Origin: Phallusia fumigata
Lineage: Eukaryota; Chordata; Ascidiacea; Phlebobranchia; Ascidiidae
Assembly: GCA_008931825.1 (NCBI GenBank)
Contig: QXVZ01013437.1
Location: forward strand, 1 to 22,817
Direction of reading: 5' to 3'
DNA length: 22,817 nucleotides
In this document: piece after piece, positions 7,909 to 18,346 of the stretch
How positions within the stretch are numbered: the stretch's first letter is position 1
How the letters are laid out: every line of letters starts with the position of its first letter
Program-made: the position numbers and the translations under genes
Notes under the pieces: model-generated
What the model was told of the DNA's origin: nothing
Database searches by the model: none
What the model saw: only the letters and a program-made list of their open reading frames with translations

Positions 7909-10900
7909 ATGAGAAATTATACTTTGGCCGAACATTTTCTCAATGAAGGCGCAGACAAAGCCACGGAAGCACAGCAGGAAGGAGAAGGAAAGGTTTGTCC
8001 CGCTGATAATTTATGTTTTGCACTATTATTACCTTAACCGACGGCGAATCCGGAAATTTAACTCAGGTTTTAGTTTTGAGAATAAAAACAAGTTTAAAGT
8101 AATAAAGCAAAAGCAAAACAAAGTTCATTTTAAGCATTGTTGAATGATAGATAGACTCCCCAATTTTTTTTTTAAAGTTGTAGGTTAAACCTTTTTAAGA
8201 AGCTTTTTTGGAAGCTAAAAAAGCTTAAAATAGTTCCGTTTTATACATAAAAATTGTTATCAGGCTTTAAAATTGCCACCGATTGACAAAAACGGATACG
8301 TCCTGCATGAGAGATGGGGCCAGAATCCTTTCCGGGTGCCAAAGGAAAACGAATGGATCAATTTGTGCAAGGTTAGTAAGGATTCTGATAAAATTTTCGT
8401 TTAGCTAAACAAGCAATAGTGGTGGCTGCCATAAAACGCCGGAAGTTTACAAGGTTAAAAATAATGACAATGAAGAAATGGGCCATTGGGGGCGCCAAGG
8501 GAAAATGGACAGTTAAACATGACACTGCATTTTTTGTCATATGATGTCATTGCATCAACCTCAACCGTCACAATAATTACCCGTAAAATAAATTCGTTTC
8601 GTTATTTGTCTGTTGAGGGGGGTGTTTTCAAATCATGTAGCTGTTCTGGGCGTGGTACAAGAAAACGCACTGAAGGTTAAGAAACACTGAATTAAATGGA
8701 AGGGGCAGAAAATTCCCCAAGAAGTCGCCTTTCCCGCCCCACGAGAGGGAAATGACCTAGACAATCAGTGTGAAAAATTTTAACGCGTCTGTTGATCTCT
8801 TTCGCACAGTCTTTGATATCGTTGTTCCGAAAATTTATCCGATTTTTTTAAGATTTCGTGTTGGCTCATCATACAGTTCAGGCGAAAACGTGTTAACTCA
8901 GGCCCGTTTAAAATGTTTCCACTTTCCCAGAGCGAAAAGAAGCGACAGAGAAGATTGAGGAAGCAGGAACGGAAGAAGAAAGTTCACGAGAAAAACACGT
9001 TTCGGTCGCGATATGCTGGGACCACACTGCCTGCTATAAAACAGATGTTTAAGGAAATGGACCAAGATGTTACAGAGGTAGGTTTCTCCACATTGTCGCT
9101 GGGCTTTTGGGCGCATCTTGTGCAAACCTAGAGATCAAGGGCCAAGGTATGAAAACAACCCGGCCCCACACAAAAGTTGAGGCGAGAGACCTTAAAAAAA
9201 CGATGGAGTTTGTTGCTATCAGTGTGCCACCTTGTCTCAAGAAAAGATCATTTAAACCAGTAGTTCTCAAACTTTTATTTGCACAACGGTCGCCTTGCAG
9301 TTTTTATTATGACACGTGGTTCATAAATTTTAACTTCACTCGATTACAATTCAGCAACGCCTTGTGTGTGCCAACATCACGTCAATTGTGACGTGTAGCA
9401 TCCAAAGGCGATTGTGCAATAAAGAGCAACGCTGTGCATGAAACGCACATCATATGTCAATGGTCACGCGATATATCATCGACTAAGAGAGTCAGAAGAC
9501 GCTTCGGGGTCCTCCGGAATGCGCCTCACGGACCCCTAAGGGACTGCGGACCCCATTTGAGAACCACTGATTTCAACGCCTTTTTATTTTTTGTTCATTT
9601 CTGTTCACCACACAGAACTTTCTGCTTTAATTTCTTTTTTATCAGCGATTCCCAAATTGTGTGCCACAAAATAGATTTTTAGGTGTACCACGAAATAAGC
9701 AGAGTGCAGCTCGCACAACGTGATCAGCTGTAAATCTTATACGGCTTTTGTTTTGAGGTCAAGCAGTGCAGAAAAAGCTGACTCAAAATTTTAGGTTGTC
9801 GCAAATGGAACATTTACTACGCACACTTTTTGTGTTCTAAGCCGCAAGGCGTGCCGCAAAAACACATAAAGTTTCTTAGTGTGGCGCAAGCTTGAAGAGT
9901 TTAAAAATCACTGGTTTAAATGCATTCTATAGATTCATTAGTCTCTAAATAAGATTTGTCATCACAATAGCTAACCAACATAAGCCTGTACAGTCAACGA
10001 TGTGCCTGTCTTAGGATGAACTAGCAGCTGTCCAGCGAGCTCATCTGAGCGAAGCGATCGCACAAACATCAAAAATGTGCCGAGTCCGTCACGTGGAAAG
10101 AGAGTTCACGCATGAGTTGGTCCAGCGAAAGCGCGAGATGTTTCTTGTCAACTTCGCAATCCAGACGAAGCGGAACGAGATCACTTCGTACAAAGCTAAA
10201 GAGGAGGCGGCCGAGAAACAGGCAAGAACAGCTAAGTGGCGGTAGAGAATCCAAAAAGCGTGGAACAAAAAGTTTCATAATTGTCAAGTTGTCGGTACTT
10301 GTCCTAAAAAATATTTTTTGTCGGGTTTTGTCAAAACAAAATAAAGGTTGGTCAATTGACATCTATACATATCCGTTTGACTTCTTTCACTTTTGAAATA
10401 ATGTAGGGGCCGTCAATCTTTTATTCGCAGCGTGCAAGTTTACAAATTATGTCAAAATCCTAATGGCTTCGCGTGCCATGTTAATGACGTCACTGCTTTA
10501 TATTTCTGCGTTAAATCTGTAAAATCTGGTTTACACATGCCCTCCTTGGCTCGTTGCTGCAGTTGCACCAAACTAAACGGTAAAAATCAAACAAGTCGCT
10601 TAATTTGGGTCAAAACTTGCGTTAGAATATGAATTCGTACATCTTTTGAGTTGCTAAAAGTAATCGCCACCCGTGCCCGGGATTGCCCACCACTGAAAGA
10701 GATTAACATAAAATGTGTTTTAGATTACTGAAATACTTTTTGTCACACCTGCAGGTTCACGACATTGCTCAGCGCCTCCACGACGACGCCTTGCTCTTCG
10801 ACGAGTTTCTGAAGACCACCGATGAGGCGGCGGTTGATGCGATGAAATCTGCTGAGAAGGAATCAAGAATGAAATTTGAGAAGGTGATTTGTCCATCAAA

Positions 10901-13900
10901 TTAAAATTCTGTCTAAACCTTCATTGATAGTCTTTTCTGTTACGGTTTCTAAAGGTTTTGTACCGTTACTTTTTCTGATCTAAGTATTGTTAATAACCAA
11001 CTATAGACAAGGCTCTTCAGTTTGGTAGCGTAGTCAAAAATTTTGTGGGTAGTTAATTTGTAGGTTTAGCAAGTAAAGATGTTTAATTCCTCCTTTCGAA
11101 CCAGAAAACAACAAGGTTTGATGAATGGGCAAGCGTTAAATATTGTATACTATATTTTTATTGCATACTAAATATACACTATATTTTTTGTATTTTTTAT
11201 ATTTGACAGATACTATCACATTTGGGCAATAAGTTCCGAAAATGAAATCTGGCTAAGTATAAACTAACGAAAAAAAAACTTCACCAACAAAACCTAACAA
11301 AATATTAAGAAATTATAGAAATCGAAAGCATTGCTGTAAAAACTTTATGCGTTGTAGATTGCGGAGCTTCGTCGCGTCCAAGCTGCCTTGGGTACACTGA
11401 AGGCTGATATTTCAAGGAAGGACGAATTGCTCACCGATTATTTAAAGTACTTTACCGAGTTCTACAGTTAAACCCACATACTTTACACAGTATCACCTAA
11501 TGCGCTCAAGTTGACATTTCAATTTTTTTCGGCACAACGTTGCCAGCCGCACAATTTTATTTGCACTTACTTTTTAAATGTATTTTGTTAATGTTAAAAT
11601 ATTTTAGGTTTGTCCTTTCTAACTGTGCCTAGCGTAAGATTAGGTCGGGGAAAGTATTAGAAAAGTACCTATTTTTTCTAGCGAAAATACATTAGGGAAT
11701 CCGTAACTTGCTTATTTTGGAAGAGGAGACATGGCCTTTCCCCACAAACGTTTTTAGCGTCGCCGACAGTGATACATTATCGTGTTGTAATGTACTTTGA
11801 AGTTGTTCTCAGCAGAAACAAAATTGCCAGGTCCGGGGATCGATAACTTTATCTTGCATTTTCTCACAGCTATAAGTCCTTCCTGCAGCAAGTGCATTAC
11901 AATATAACCCTCGGATCGGGGACTCCCCTGACCAGCGACGCGTGGATGATCAAACGAGCCGAGGAGAGAAAGGAAAAGGAAAGAAGAAAGCAGAAGGCCC
12001 AGCAGAAACTGACCAGCAAACCTTCCCGCACCAGACGCAAGAGTTCTATGAAGTAATCATAATCATGGTGTTAGCAGGACTACCCAAGACCTAGCTGGTT
12101 ATTCGGTTACCACTCGATACCTATATGGCGTATAGCCTAAAGTTTGGGGTAGGGGGTATTTTGTAGTTAACAGATCACGCTACATGGGCGAACGCTCAAT
12201 GCTGCTGCAAATGTTAATATTCTGTTTACCTTCAGTGGCGGCCTTTCTTGTTCTGTCCAACAAAAAGAAGTGGTGGGAATAACATTATCAAAGTACCTAA
12301 ATTAGGCTAAATTAGGATTTTGTACCTTGGAAAAGCNTTGCGTTAGAATATGAATTCGTACATCTTTTGAGTTGCTAAAAGTAATCGCCACCCGTGCCCG
12401 GGATTGCCCACCACTGAAAGAGATTAACATAAAATGTGTTTTAGATTACTGAAATACTTTTTGTCACACCTGCAGGTTCACGACATTGCTCAGCGCCTCC
12501 ATGACGACGCCTTGCTCTTCGACGAGTTTCTGAAGACCACTGATGAGGCGGCGGTTGATGCGATGAAATCTGCTGAGAAGGAATCAAGAATGAAATTTGA
12601 GAAGGTGATTTGTCCATCAAATTAAAATTCTGTTAAACCTTCATTGATAGTCTTTGGCTGTTACGGTTTCTAAAGGTTTTGTACCGTTACTTTTTCTGAT
12701 CTAGGTATTGTTAATAACCAACTATAGACAAGGCTCTTCAGTTTGGTAGCGTAGTCAAAAATTTTGTGGGTAGTTAATTTGTAGGTTTAGCAAGTAAAGA
12801 TGTTTAATTCCTCCTTTCGAACCAGAAAACAACAAGGTTTGATGAATGGGCAAGCGTTAAATATTGTATACTATATTTTTATTGCATACTAAATATACAC
12901 TATATTTTTTGTATTTTTTATATTTGACAGATACTATCACATTTGGGCAATAAGTTCCGAAAATGAAATCTGGCTAAGTATAAACTAACGAAAAAAAAAC
13001 TTCACCAACAAAACCTAACAAAATATTAAGAAATTATAGAAATCGAAAACATTGCTGTAAAAACTTTATGCGTTGTAGATTGCGGAGCTTCGTCGCGTCC
13101 AAGCTGCTTTGGGTACACTGAAGGCTGATATTTCAAGGAAGGACGAATTGCACCGATTATTTAAAGTACTTTACCGAGTTCTACAGTTAAACCCACATAC
13201 TTTACACAGTATCACCTAATGCGCTCAAGTTGACATTTCAATTTTTTTCGGCACAACGTTGCCAGCCGCACAATTTTATTTGCACTTACTTTTTAAATGT
13301 ATTTTGTTAATGTTAAAATATTTTAGGTTTGTCCTTTCTAACTGTGCCTAGCGTAAGATTAGGTCGGGGAAAGTATTAGAAAAGTACCTATTTTTTCTAG
13401 CGAAAATACATTAGGGAATCCGTAACTTGCTTATTTTGGAAGAGGAGACATGGCCTTTCCCCACAAACGTTTTTAGCGTCGCCGACAGTGATACATTATC
13501 GTGTTGTAATGTACTTTGAAGTTGTTCTCAGCAGAAACAAAATTGCCAGGTCCGGGGATCGATAACTTTATCTTGCATTTTCTCACAGCTATAAGTCCTT
13601 CCTGCAGCAAGTGCATTACAATATAACCCTCGGATCGGGGACTCCCCTGACCAGCGACGCGTGGATGATCAAACGAGCAGAGGAGAGAAAGGAAAAGGAA
13701 AGAAGAAAGCAGAAGGCCCAGCAGAAACTGACCAGCAAACCTTCCCGCACCAGACGCAAGAGTTCTATGAAGTAATCATAATCATGGTGTTAGCAGGACT
13801 ACCCAAGACCTAGCTGGTTATTCGGTTACCACTCGATACCTATATGGCGTATAGCCTAAAGTTTGGGGTAGGGGGTATTTTGTAGTTAACAGATCACGCT

Positions 13901-16900
13901 ACATGGGCGAACGCTCAATGCTGCTGCAAATGTTAATATTCTGTTTACCTTCAGTGGCGGCCTTTCTTGTTCTGTCCAACAAAAAGAAGTGGTGGGAATA
14001 ACATTATCAAAGTACCTAAATTAGGCTAAATTAGGATTTTGTACCTTGGAAAAGCGGGTGGGGAGAGGGACAACCTTCTTTTACCCCCCCTGGCTACAGC
14101 TATGCTCGGTACCTAGCATCACCGTTTGATGCTCGCCCCAACATTAAATCGCGTAATAATAAGCAAAGGTTTATACCAGGCCAAAATTTATTATGCGAGA
14201 ATCGTCAACAGTCGACAAGTGTTGAAGAACAAGAAATATTGCGGCTGACTGATTGTTACGTGATAACGTGATATATGCGCGGCGTCTTTACACCCTAATA
14301 TTTTCACAACTTTAAATTTTTTTACTACCTAGTAGGAAACTTACAAGCAAAACTGTTTTGTTAAGATTAAGAACTCTGGACGTAGAACTTCCAGTTCAGA
14401 AGAAAAGTCGCCAGTCGTTTTCGAAAAATCTTTACCCCGAAGAATGGGACAAACAGACCGACACTCAATCTGGTAAAAAAATGCTTGTAGAGCAAATTAT
14501 GTTTTAAGATAATTTGTAAGGATTTTTCTGTATGTAGGCTAAAACGTAATGAACTGAAATTTAGGGTCAAATCCTTCTAAATCCTTTAAGCCATGCTGCA
14601 CTGCTAATAACATCTTATTTGTTTACGTTGGAGTGTAAACTAGAAGTTCATGAAGTAGGTACAATCGGTCGGCGTAAGTGTCTATGGCTACATAAATTTC
14701 TGCTCGCAAGCAGTTTATGCGTGATTCGTAATGCGCTGTTTTACTTTTCTTGAAAGGGCGTTCACTAGTCAGAGAATATGGAAAACAAGTTTAACATTTG
14801 GAGAAACATTTAAAAACAATTTTTTTAACAATTGTCAGTAATCAGCGCGGTCGGCTACATCCTGGACGACCCGATATTTCTTGTCACCTACATACGAGAC
14901 ATGGAGGAGGAAAACTTGAAACTCATTTATCATTCGCAGCATTCAGAGGAAAGCATGGACGAAGTGAAGGTGAGGTTGAACGTTTCGTTTGTGTTTTAAT
15001 GGTCGCTCACAAGGTGGCGTAAATAGAAAAATGTTTCCGTGTTGTGAAGTGTTACATGCCCTTATAAACTCTCAGTGAAATAAAAACGTTCATATGATCA
15101 CGCAAAAAACTACAAATGGAACGTTACGACGTTTTTTAAATATAATTTGTTGCATTGTTTTGTATCCTTGGAGGGCAGTATACAACGCCTGAAACGGCAT
15201 GCTTTTGTTATTTTTACAATTTATTGGCTATTGAGCAGCTTATCTGATTGCAGTTTCATCATCGTGTTTTCAATTTTGCAAGATAACTGGTGATATTTAG
15301 TGGGGTTTATCCGAACTGGTTTTGCTGGGTTAAAGTTATGATTGCACGGGGAAAACCCAAGTGACCCGACATGAGATAAGAAACAACAATCTAACAAGTA
15401 CAAAGGTTTACCGGCGACCTTCGTCGTTAAACAAACCTAGTTCAGAAGAAAATTTTAAGTAATCGAAAAACCCTTATTAAATAAACTCCGCAGCAAACGT
15501 TCTTGCAAGTAGAGAAGAAGTTGAACAAAGAAAAATCGATATTGATGTATCAAGTGAGCAGAATGAAGGAGCTGATAGAGGAATATGAGACGAGGTGTTC
15601 GCAACTGAAGGTCATGTGCAAAATATTGGATGAGGGGATGCAGGAAAACGGAGATGAAGCTCTTCAAGATTTAAACTCGAGAGTAGCAAAGGTTAGAAGA
15701 AGTTGTATTGGGTTTAATGTGTTTTGATTGTAACTGGTTGGTGAAAGCATTAGAAAATCAGTGTATCAAGTCATGTGATTCTTATTCCGAAAAAAATATA
15801 GAAAAAAGGTATTCGGAAAAAAATCTTAAAGTTTGTGACAGGTTCCTACCACGACAAGACTTATGAAGGCAAGGCATAACAGTTACACTGGAACCTGTGA
15901 AATTGGCCTCCACTCTTGTTATAGTTGTGTTATTATGCGAACTTGTTTGACAGAATTAGGAAACATACCGGTATTTTTGTACCTTGCCCAATTTCCAGGT
16001 GTACAAGGCGGTTGTAGGTCGTTTGATCGTGAACATGGATGGCTTGGTGATGTTGACGTGCATTGAAAGCAGGATGGATGAGCTCATGGATGCGATTGAT
16101 GGTTATCCTGAAGCGGCTGTGAAAGAAATACAGAAGATTAAAGACAAGGTGCAAATGTTTGCACAAAAACCTTGACCCTAAATTTTTCCTTCGCAGGCCG
16201 GGGAAAAAAATTGAACAAAATTTTAAAAAATTTCTGTGAAAAAAATACAGAAGATCAAAGACAAAAACTTTTTTGCCCAGGCCATCGATTTTGTCCATTT
16301 TTTTAACGAAAATAGTGAAAGTTGAAAAATCGTTTTGCACTGCTTACGTACGCTCTTGCCGTACTTGACCCTTTCACAGACGATATTTTTTTGTTCAAAA
16401 TGGCTTACAACTTTAAAGCAACCTAACCAGCTTATTATATATGTGTGCTACAATCGTTGTTTGACTAAACAGGAGAGAAGGCTTGTGTTACGTGAGGAGA
16501 AGATGGCTGTACAGCGGCAACGCCAGGAAGAACGAGCGCGCAGAGCCCAGGAAAGGGCGAACGCGGGAACTTACAAGAGGGTCGGAAGAAAACTAGTATT
16601 CAGGTAAGCTGAGGCCAATAGCAAATGGGACCTTTTAACAAAACGCAGGGTACCGCGCCGCTAGGGTCATTATTGCTACTTTAAATCATAGCAAACAACG
16701 TTTGGAACCCTGTCTATAACTGCAGAAGGTTGTAGGCATCAATAAAACGACCTATAAAATAGGAGTCAGAAAAATGTTCATATGAGAGTTTTGAAACATG
16801 CCTTTTTGATTTAAAATCTACAATTTCGCGTTGGACAGTCAAAATTTAGTTAAATTTGGAGAAAGCAAATTAAAATTCGAAGCAGAACGGCCATGCAACT

Positions 16901-17062
16901 AGTTTGTACATCTAAACACAAAGTGCTCTCTTCACAAAGTTCGACTAATTTGCTTTATTTGTTTGTTCAAGGTCGGAGCCGAGTCGAGCAAACGGAGTGG
17001 TCAAGATCAAGACAGAGGGTGTACTCGTAACCGACAGCACTTTGTTCTTCGAAAAAGATTAA
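7909..17062 (+). CDS. CFAP100: Cilia- and flagella-associated protein 100 (CFAP100/CCDC37/MIA1)
   Basis: Exons: 7909-7992, 8264-8371, 8931-9077, 10015-10221, 10755-10883, 11358-11446, 11870-12052, 14366-14472, 14839-14969, 15494-15691, 15999-16148, 16473-16603 and 16972-17062. They sum to 1755 nt (584 residues), near the roughly 600 expected for the family. Evidence: an NPFRVPKENEW segment, a highly basic stretch in exon 3, the DUF4200 coiled coil (about 148-265) with KREMFLVNFAIQTKR and LLFDEFLKTTDEAAVDAMK, the LYPEEW segment, and the C-terminal EERARRAQERA then GRKLVFRSEP. In Chlamydomonas the orthologue MIA1 forms a complex with MIA2/CFAP73 that controls inner-arm dynein I1; an axonemal role here is inferred. 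The start at 7909 was chosen because it gives a phase-0 junction with exon 2; the ATG at 7943 is in another frame. Exons 5-7 recur at 12476-13771. Confidence 0.92.
8200..8226. repeat. Short perfect hairpin
   Basis: AAGCTTTTTT (8200-8209) and AAAAAAGCTT (8217-8226) are 10-bp complements with a 7-nt loop, in intron 1 of CFAP100, 37 bases before the exon 2 acceptor. It might influence splicing; nothing else is evident. Confidence 0.6.
9258..9569. mobile_element. Complete hAT-type MITE with 8-bp target-site duplication
   Basis: The ends are CAGTAGTTCTCAAA and its inverted partner TTTGAGAACCACTG (14 bp, one mismatch). The flanking 8-mers are ATTTAAAC (9250-9257) and ATTTCAAC (9570-9577), a hAT-sized duplication with one mismatch. 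The 312-bp body encodes no transposase, so it is non-autonomous. It sits in the CFAP100 intron 9078-10014. The open frames inside it are not genes. Confidence 0.8.
9643..9913. mobile_element. Second probable hAT-type MITE, older
   Basis: The left end is CAGCGATTCCCAAATT. The right end read in reverse is CAGTGATTTTTAAACT, so the terminal repeat is clear but decayed. Inner words GTGCCAC and GTGGCGC also pair. Flanking 8-mers TTTTTTAT and GTTTAAAT agree at only 5 of 8 positions. It lies about 75 bp from the first MITE in the same CFAP100 intron. Confidence 0.5.
10222..10754 (+). other. GC-AG intron in CFAP100
   Basis: Exon 4 ends AAACAG and is followed by GCAAGA, matching the CAG|GCAAG form typical of GC donors. 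This ending is the only one that gives phase 0, as required by the GTTCAC start of exon 5. Nearby GT donors would give phase 2 and break the frame. Reading through meets a TAG at 10244-10246. The intron contains a TGACGTCA at 10485-10492. Confidence 0.65.
10617..12336 (+). repeat. Duplicated segment, copy 1 (CFAP100 exons 5-7)
   Basis: This 1720-bp block recurs at 12338-14055 with about nine differences by hand count, roughly 0.5-0.6 percent. It includes intron sequence on both sides of exons 5, 6 and 7. It ends exactly at the N at 12337. Copy 1 keeps intact reading frames in all three exons. Confidence 0.95.
12337..12337. other. Assembly gap or join (single N)
   Basis: This is the only ambiguous base in the window and it lies exactly between the two near-identical blocks, marking a contig join. 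Confidence 0.95.
12338..14055 (+). repeat. Duplicated segment, copy 2
   Basis: This is a 1718-bp near copy of 10617-12336. Its left edge starts immediately after the N at the base matching 10617, and its right edge continues uninterrupted into the intron leading to exon 8. It is most simply the start of a second contig from the other allele, overlapping the first. Confidence 0.95.
12476..13771 (+). pseudogene. CFAP100: Second copy of CFAP100 exons 5-7, with frameshift
   Basis: Copies are exon 5 at 12476-12604, exon 6 at 13079-13165 and exon 7 at 13589-13771. Exon 6 is 87 nt instead of 89: two bases (TC at 11431-11432 in copy 1) are missing after GACGAATTGC, shifting the frame. The exon 5, 6 and 7 substitutions I found are silent (CAC/CAT, ACC/ACT, GCC/GCT, GCC/GCA). 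Exon 7 ends in phase 2 while exon 5 starts in phase 0, so the two sets cannot be joined in tandem in frame. This is probably an allelic artefact, not a true pseudogene. Confidence 0.8.
14056..14365. other. CFAP100 intron 7, remainder
   Basis: Unique sequence beyond the duplicated block, with a purine-rich GGGTGGGGAGAGGGA start and a run of C near 14085. No exon or element is recognised. Confidence 0.5.
14970..15493. other. CFAP100 intron 9
   Basis: A 524-bp phase-0 intron. I see no repeat ends or additional exon; the minus-strand frame at 15221-15403 has no features. Confidence 0.5.
16234..16264 (+). repeat. Intronic copy of the CFAP100 exon 11 tail
   Basis: Thirty-one bases match 16117-16147, the end of exon 11, at 29 of 31 positions (A for G, C for T). 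They lie about 86 bp after that exon in intron 11. The copy preserves the codons for the KIQKIKDK-like end. There is no good acceptor directly before it and no GT donor where the exon's donor was, so it is not a functional alternative exon on sight. Confidence 0.75.
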
Positions 17063-17069
17063 AGTCGCA

Positions 17070-17075
17070 AATAAA
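17070..17075 (+). terminator. Candidate CFAP100 polyadenylation signal
   Basis: AATAAA occurs 8 bases after the TAA stop at 17060-17062. That is very close, implying a 3' UTR of only a few dozen bases; a later variant signal could be used instead. Confidence 0.45.
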
Positions 17076-18270
17076 ACTCCAAACTGTTATTGGAAAAGAG
17101 TCTAATTTGTCGAAAAAAAATCATAAATGTTTAAACGTAAAGATTTACGGCAAAGGTCGGCAACCCCTGGCACGCGAGGTGGTTACTCAAGGCACGTCAA
17201 GAGATGTACGAATTCATATTCCAAAATGTTTTAGTGAAGTTTAGTGTAGCCTTTGATATTTTATCAGTCGGTGCAGTACAATTGCAGCCACAAATCAGCA
17301 TTTTACAAATTGTAACAATTTATGGCCTAGTAAAAGCAGAAACATTAAGATATGACGTCATTACCATAGTACGACTCATCTTTATCATTCGACAAAATTT
17401 GTAAACTGACACACTGCGTTGAAAAAGTTGTCGTCACCAGATAACTAAATGAATACAGATAGTAGGATCATCTGAAAAACACGTACCCACTGCTTCTTCA
17501 GCACATCCAGTAACTTTTCACTTCGATCAATTGTTGCTTTTGCATATTATTTTATGTTACAAAAACAACAAAACTTTTCCTAAAAAGTGTAACTTTATAA
17601 ACATTTTGAAATTGAAATTTGTCTACTTTGCTGTCATATGTATATAATTCAGAATATATTAAAAAAACTGCTTTTCCTTTGACCTAAGGTACCAAATTTG
17701 TAGTCATCACACCTGTACAAATCATCCCATGCTGCCAAAGCGTTTTAAACTACAAGTCAACCAAACACCTTGATTTCATTTCTCTGAACCGACGCGACAG
17801 TTTCAGGCACAACGCGCCTGTCGTGTTTTGCAATTGATAAAAGCGAGTTCGTCTGCCACTCAATGGAAAAAAACAACGACAAATCAGACCTTTGGCTTTT
17901 TAGCTGATAAAACACTTTAAATAGTCATAAGTCTTTTTGTATTGTATTTGTATTTACCGATGTCGAACACTACTCTGTCATTATAGAGTTTAATACATAT
18001 CTACGTAAAATGGCATTCAATTAATACTATATATCGTTTGAATTCAAGTTTATTTCGTTTGGTGGCTCTTAACAGGTTTTCATCGCCCCTGTTTGTTCGC
18101 GCAATGTTACAACTGTACGTAGATCCAATGTATATTAAGTTGATTGTGCAGTTTCGGTGATTGTAAAACTAAGTAACTAAGCAATTGGACGTATAAACCA
18201 TGACGATTTGCAACATAAATACAGGTCTGTGGGACTTGTTTCCAAATTTGTTTTGCTCTTTCTGCCCCAG

Positions 18271-18346
18271 TTAACTTCAAAATGTATCCACTGAAAAAGA
18301 AAGAGTTAAGTTGGCCACAATCACGTGCCGTCGGTTTTATGGCTGG
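18271..18346 (+). other. Orphan exon-like segment
   Basis: A strong pyrimidine-rich acceptor (TTGCTCTTTCTGCCCCAG ending at 18270) is followed by an ATG at 18282, 21 codons starting MYPLKKKELSW, and a possible donor at 18347 (phase 2), beyond which a TGA follows at once. No partner exon with matching phase was found; the Shisa-like gene needs phase 1. It could be a leader exon or chance. Confidence 0.2.

Noticed and set aside
7943..8143. Start codon at 7943 as the CFAP100 start
   Set aside because: That frame gives phase 2 at the donor at 7993 and meets a stop at once in exon 2. The ATG at 7909 gives a clean phase-0 join.
8913..8930. ATG at 8913 as an internal start
   Set aside because: The sequence before 8931 is the pyrimidine-rich acceptor tract (ACTTTCCCAG) of exon 3, not coding.
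9107..9682. Open frames at 9107-9391 and 9434-9682
   Set aside because: They fall in a CFAP100 intron and largely within a MITE; no family resemblance.
10069..10396. Open frames on both strands over CFAP100 exon 4
   Set aside because: They are frame shadows; the in-frame exon translation matches DUF4200 of CFAP100 and the phases fit.
12053..12058. Stop codon after KSSMK as the end of CFAP100 at 12057
   Set aside because: A GTAATC donor overlaps this stop, and exons 8-13 continue in phase with conserved CFAP100 C-terminal sequence.
12434..12625. True second CFAP100-like gene
   Set aside because: Only the three exons plus their introns are repeated, at more than 99 percent identity including non-coding sequence, and the block starts at an N. 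A separate gene would need its own ends.
15933..16340. 135-codon open frame on the minus strand
   Set aside because: It lies antisense over CFAP100 exon 11 and its intron, is phenylalanine-rich as expected from the reverse of A-rich coding sequence, and has no domain features.
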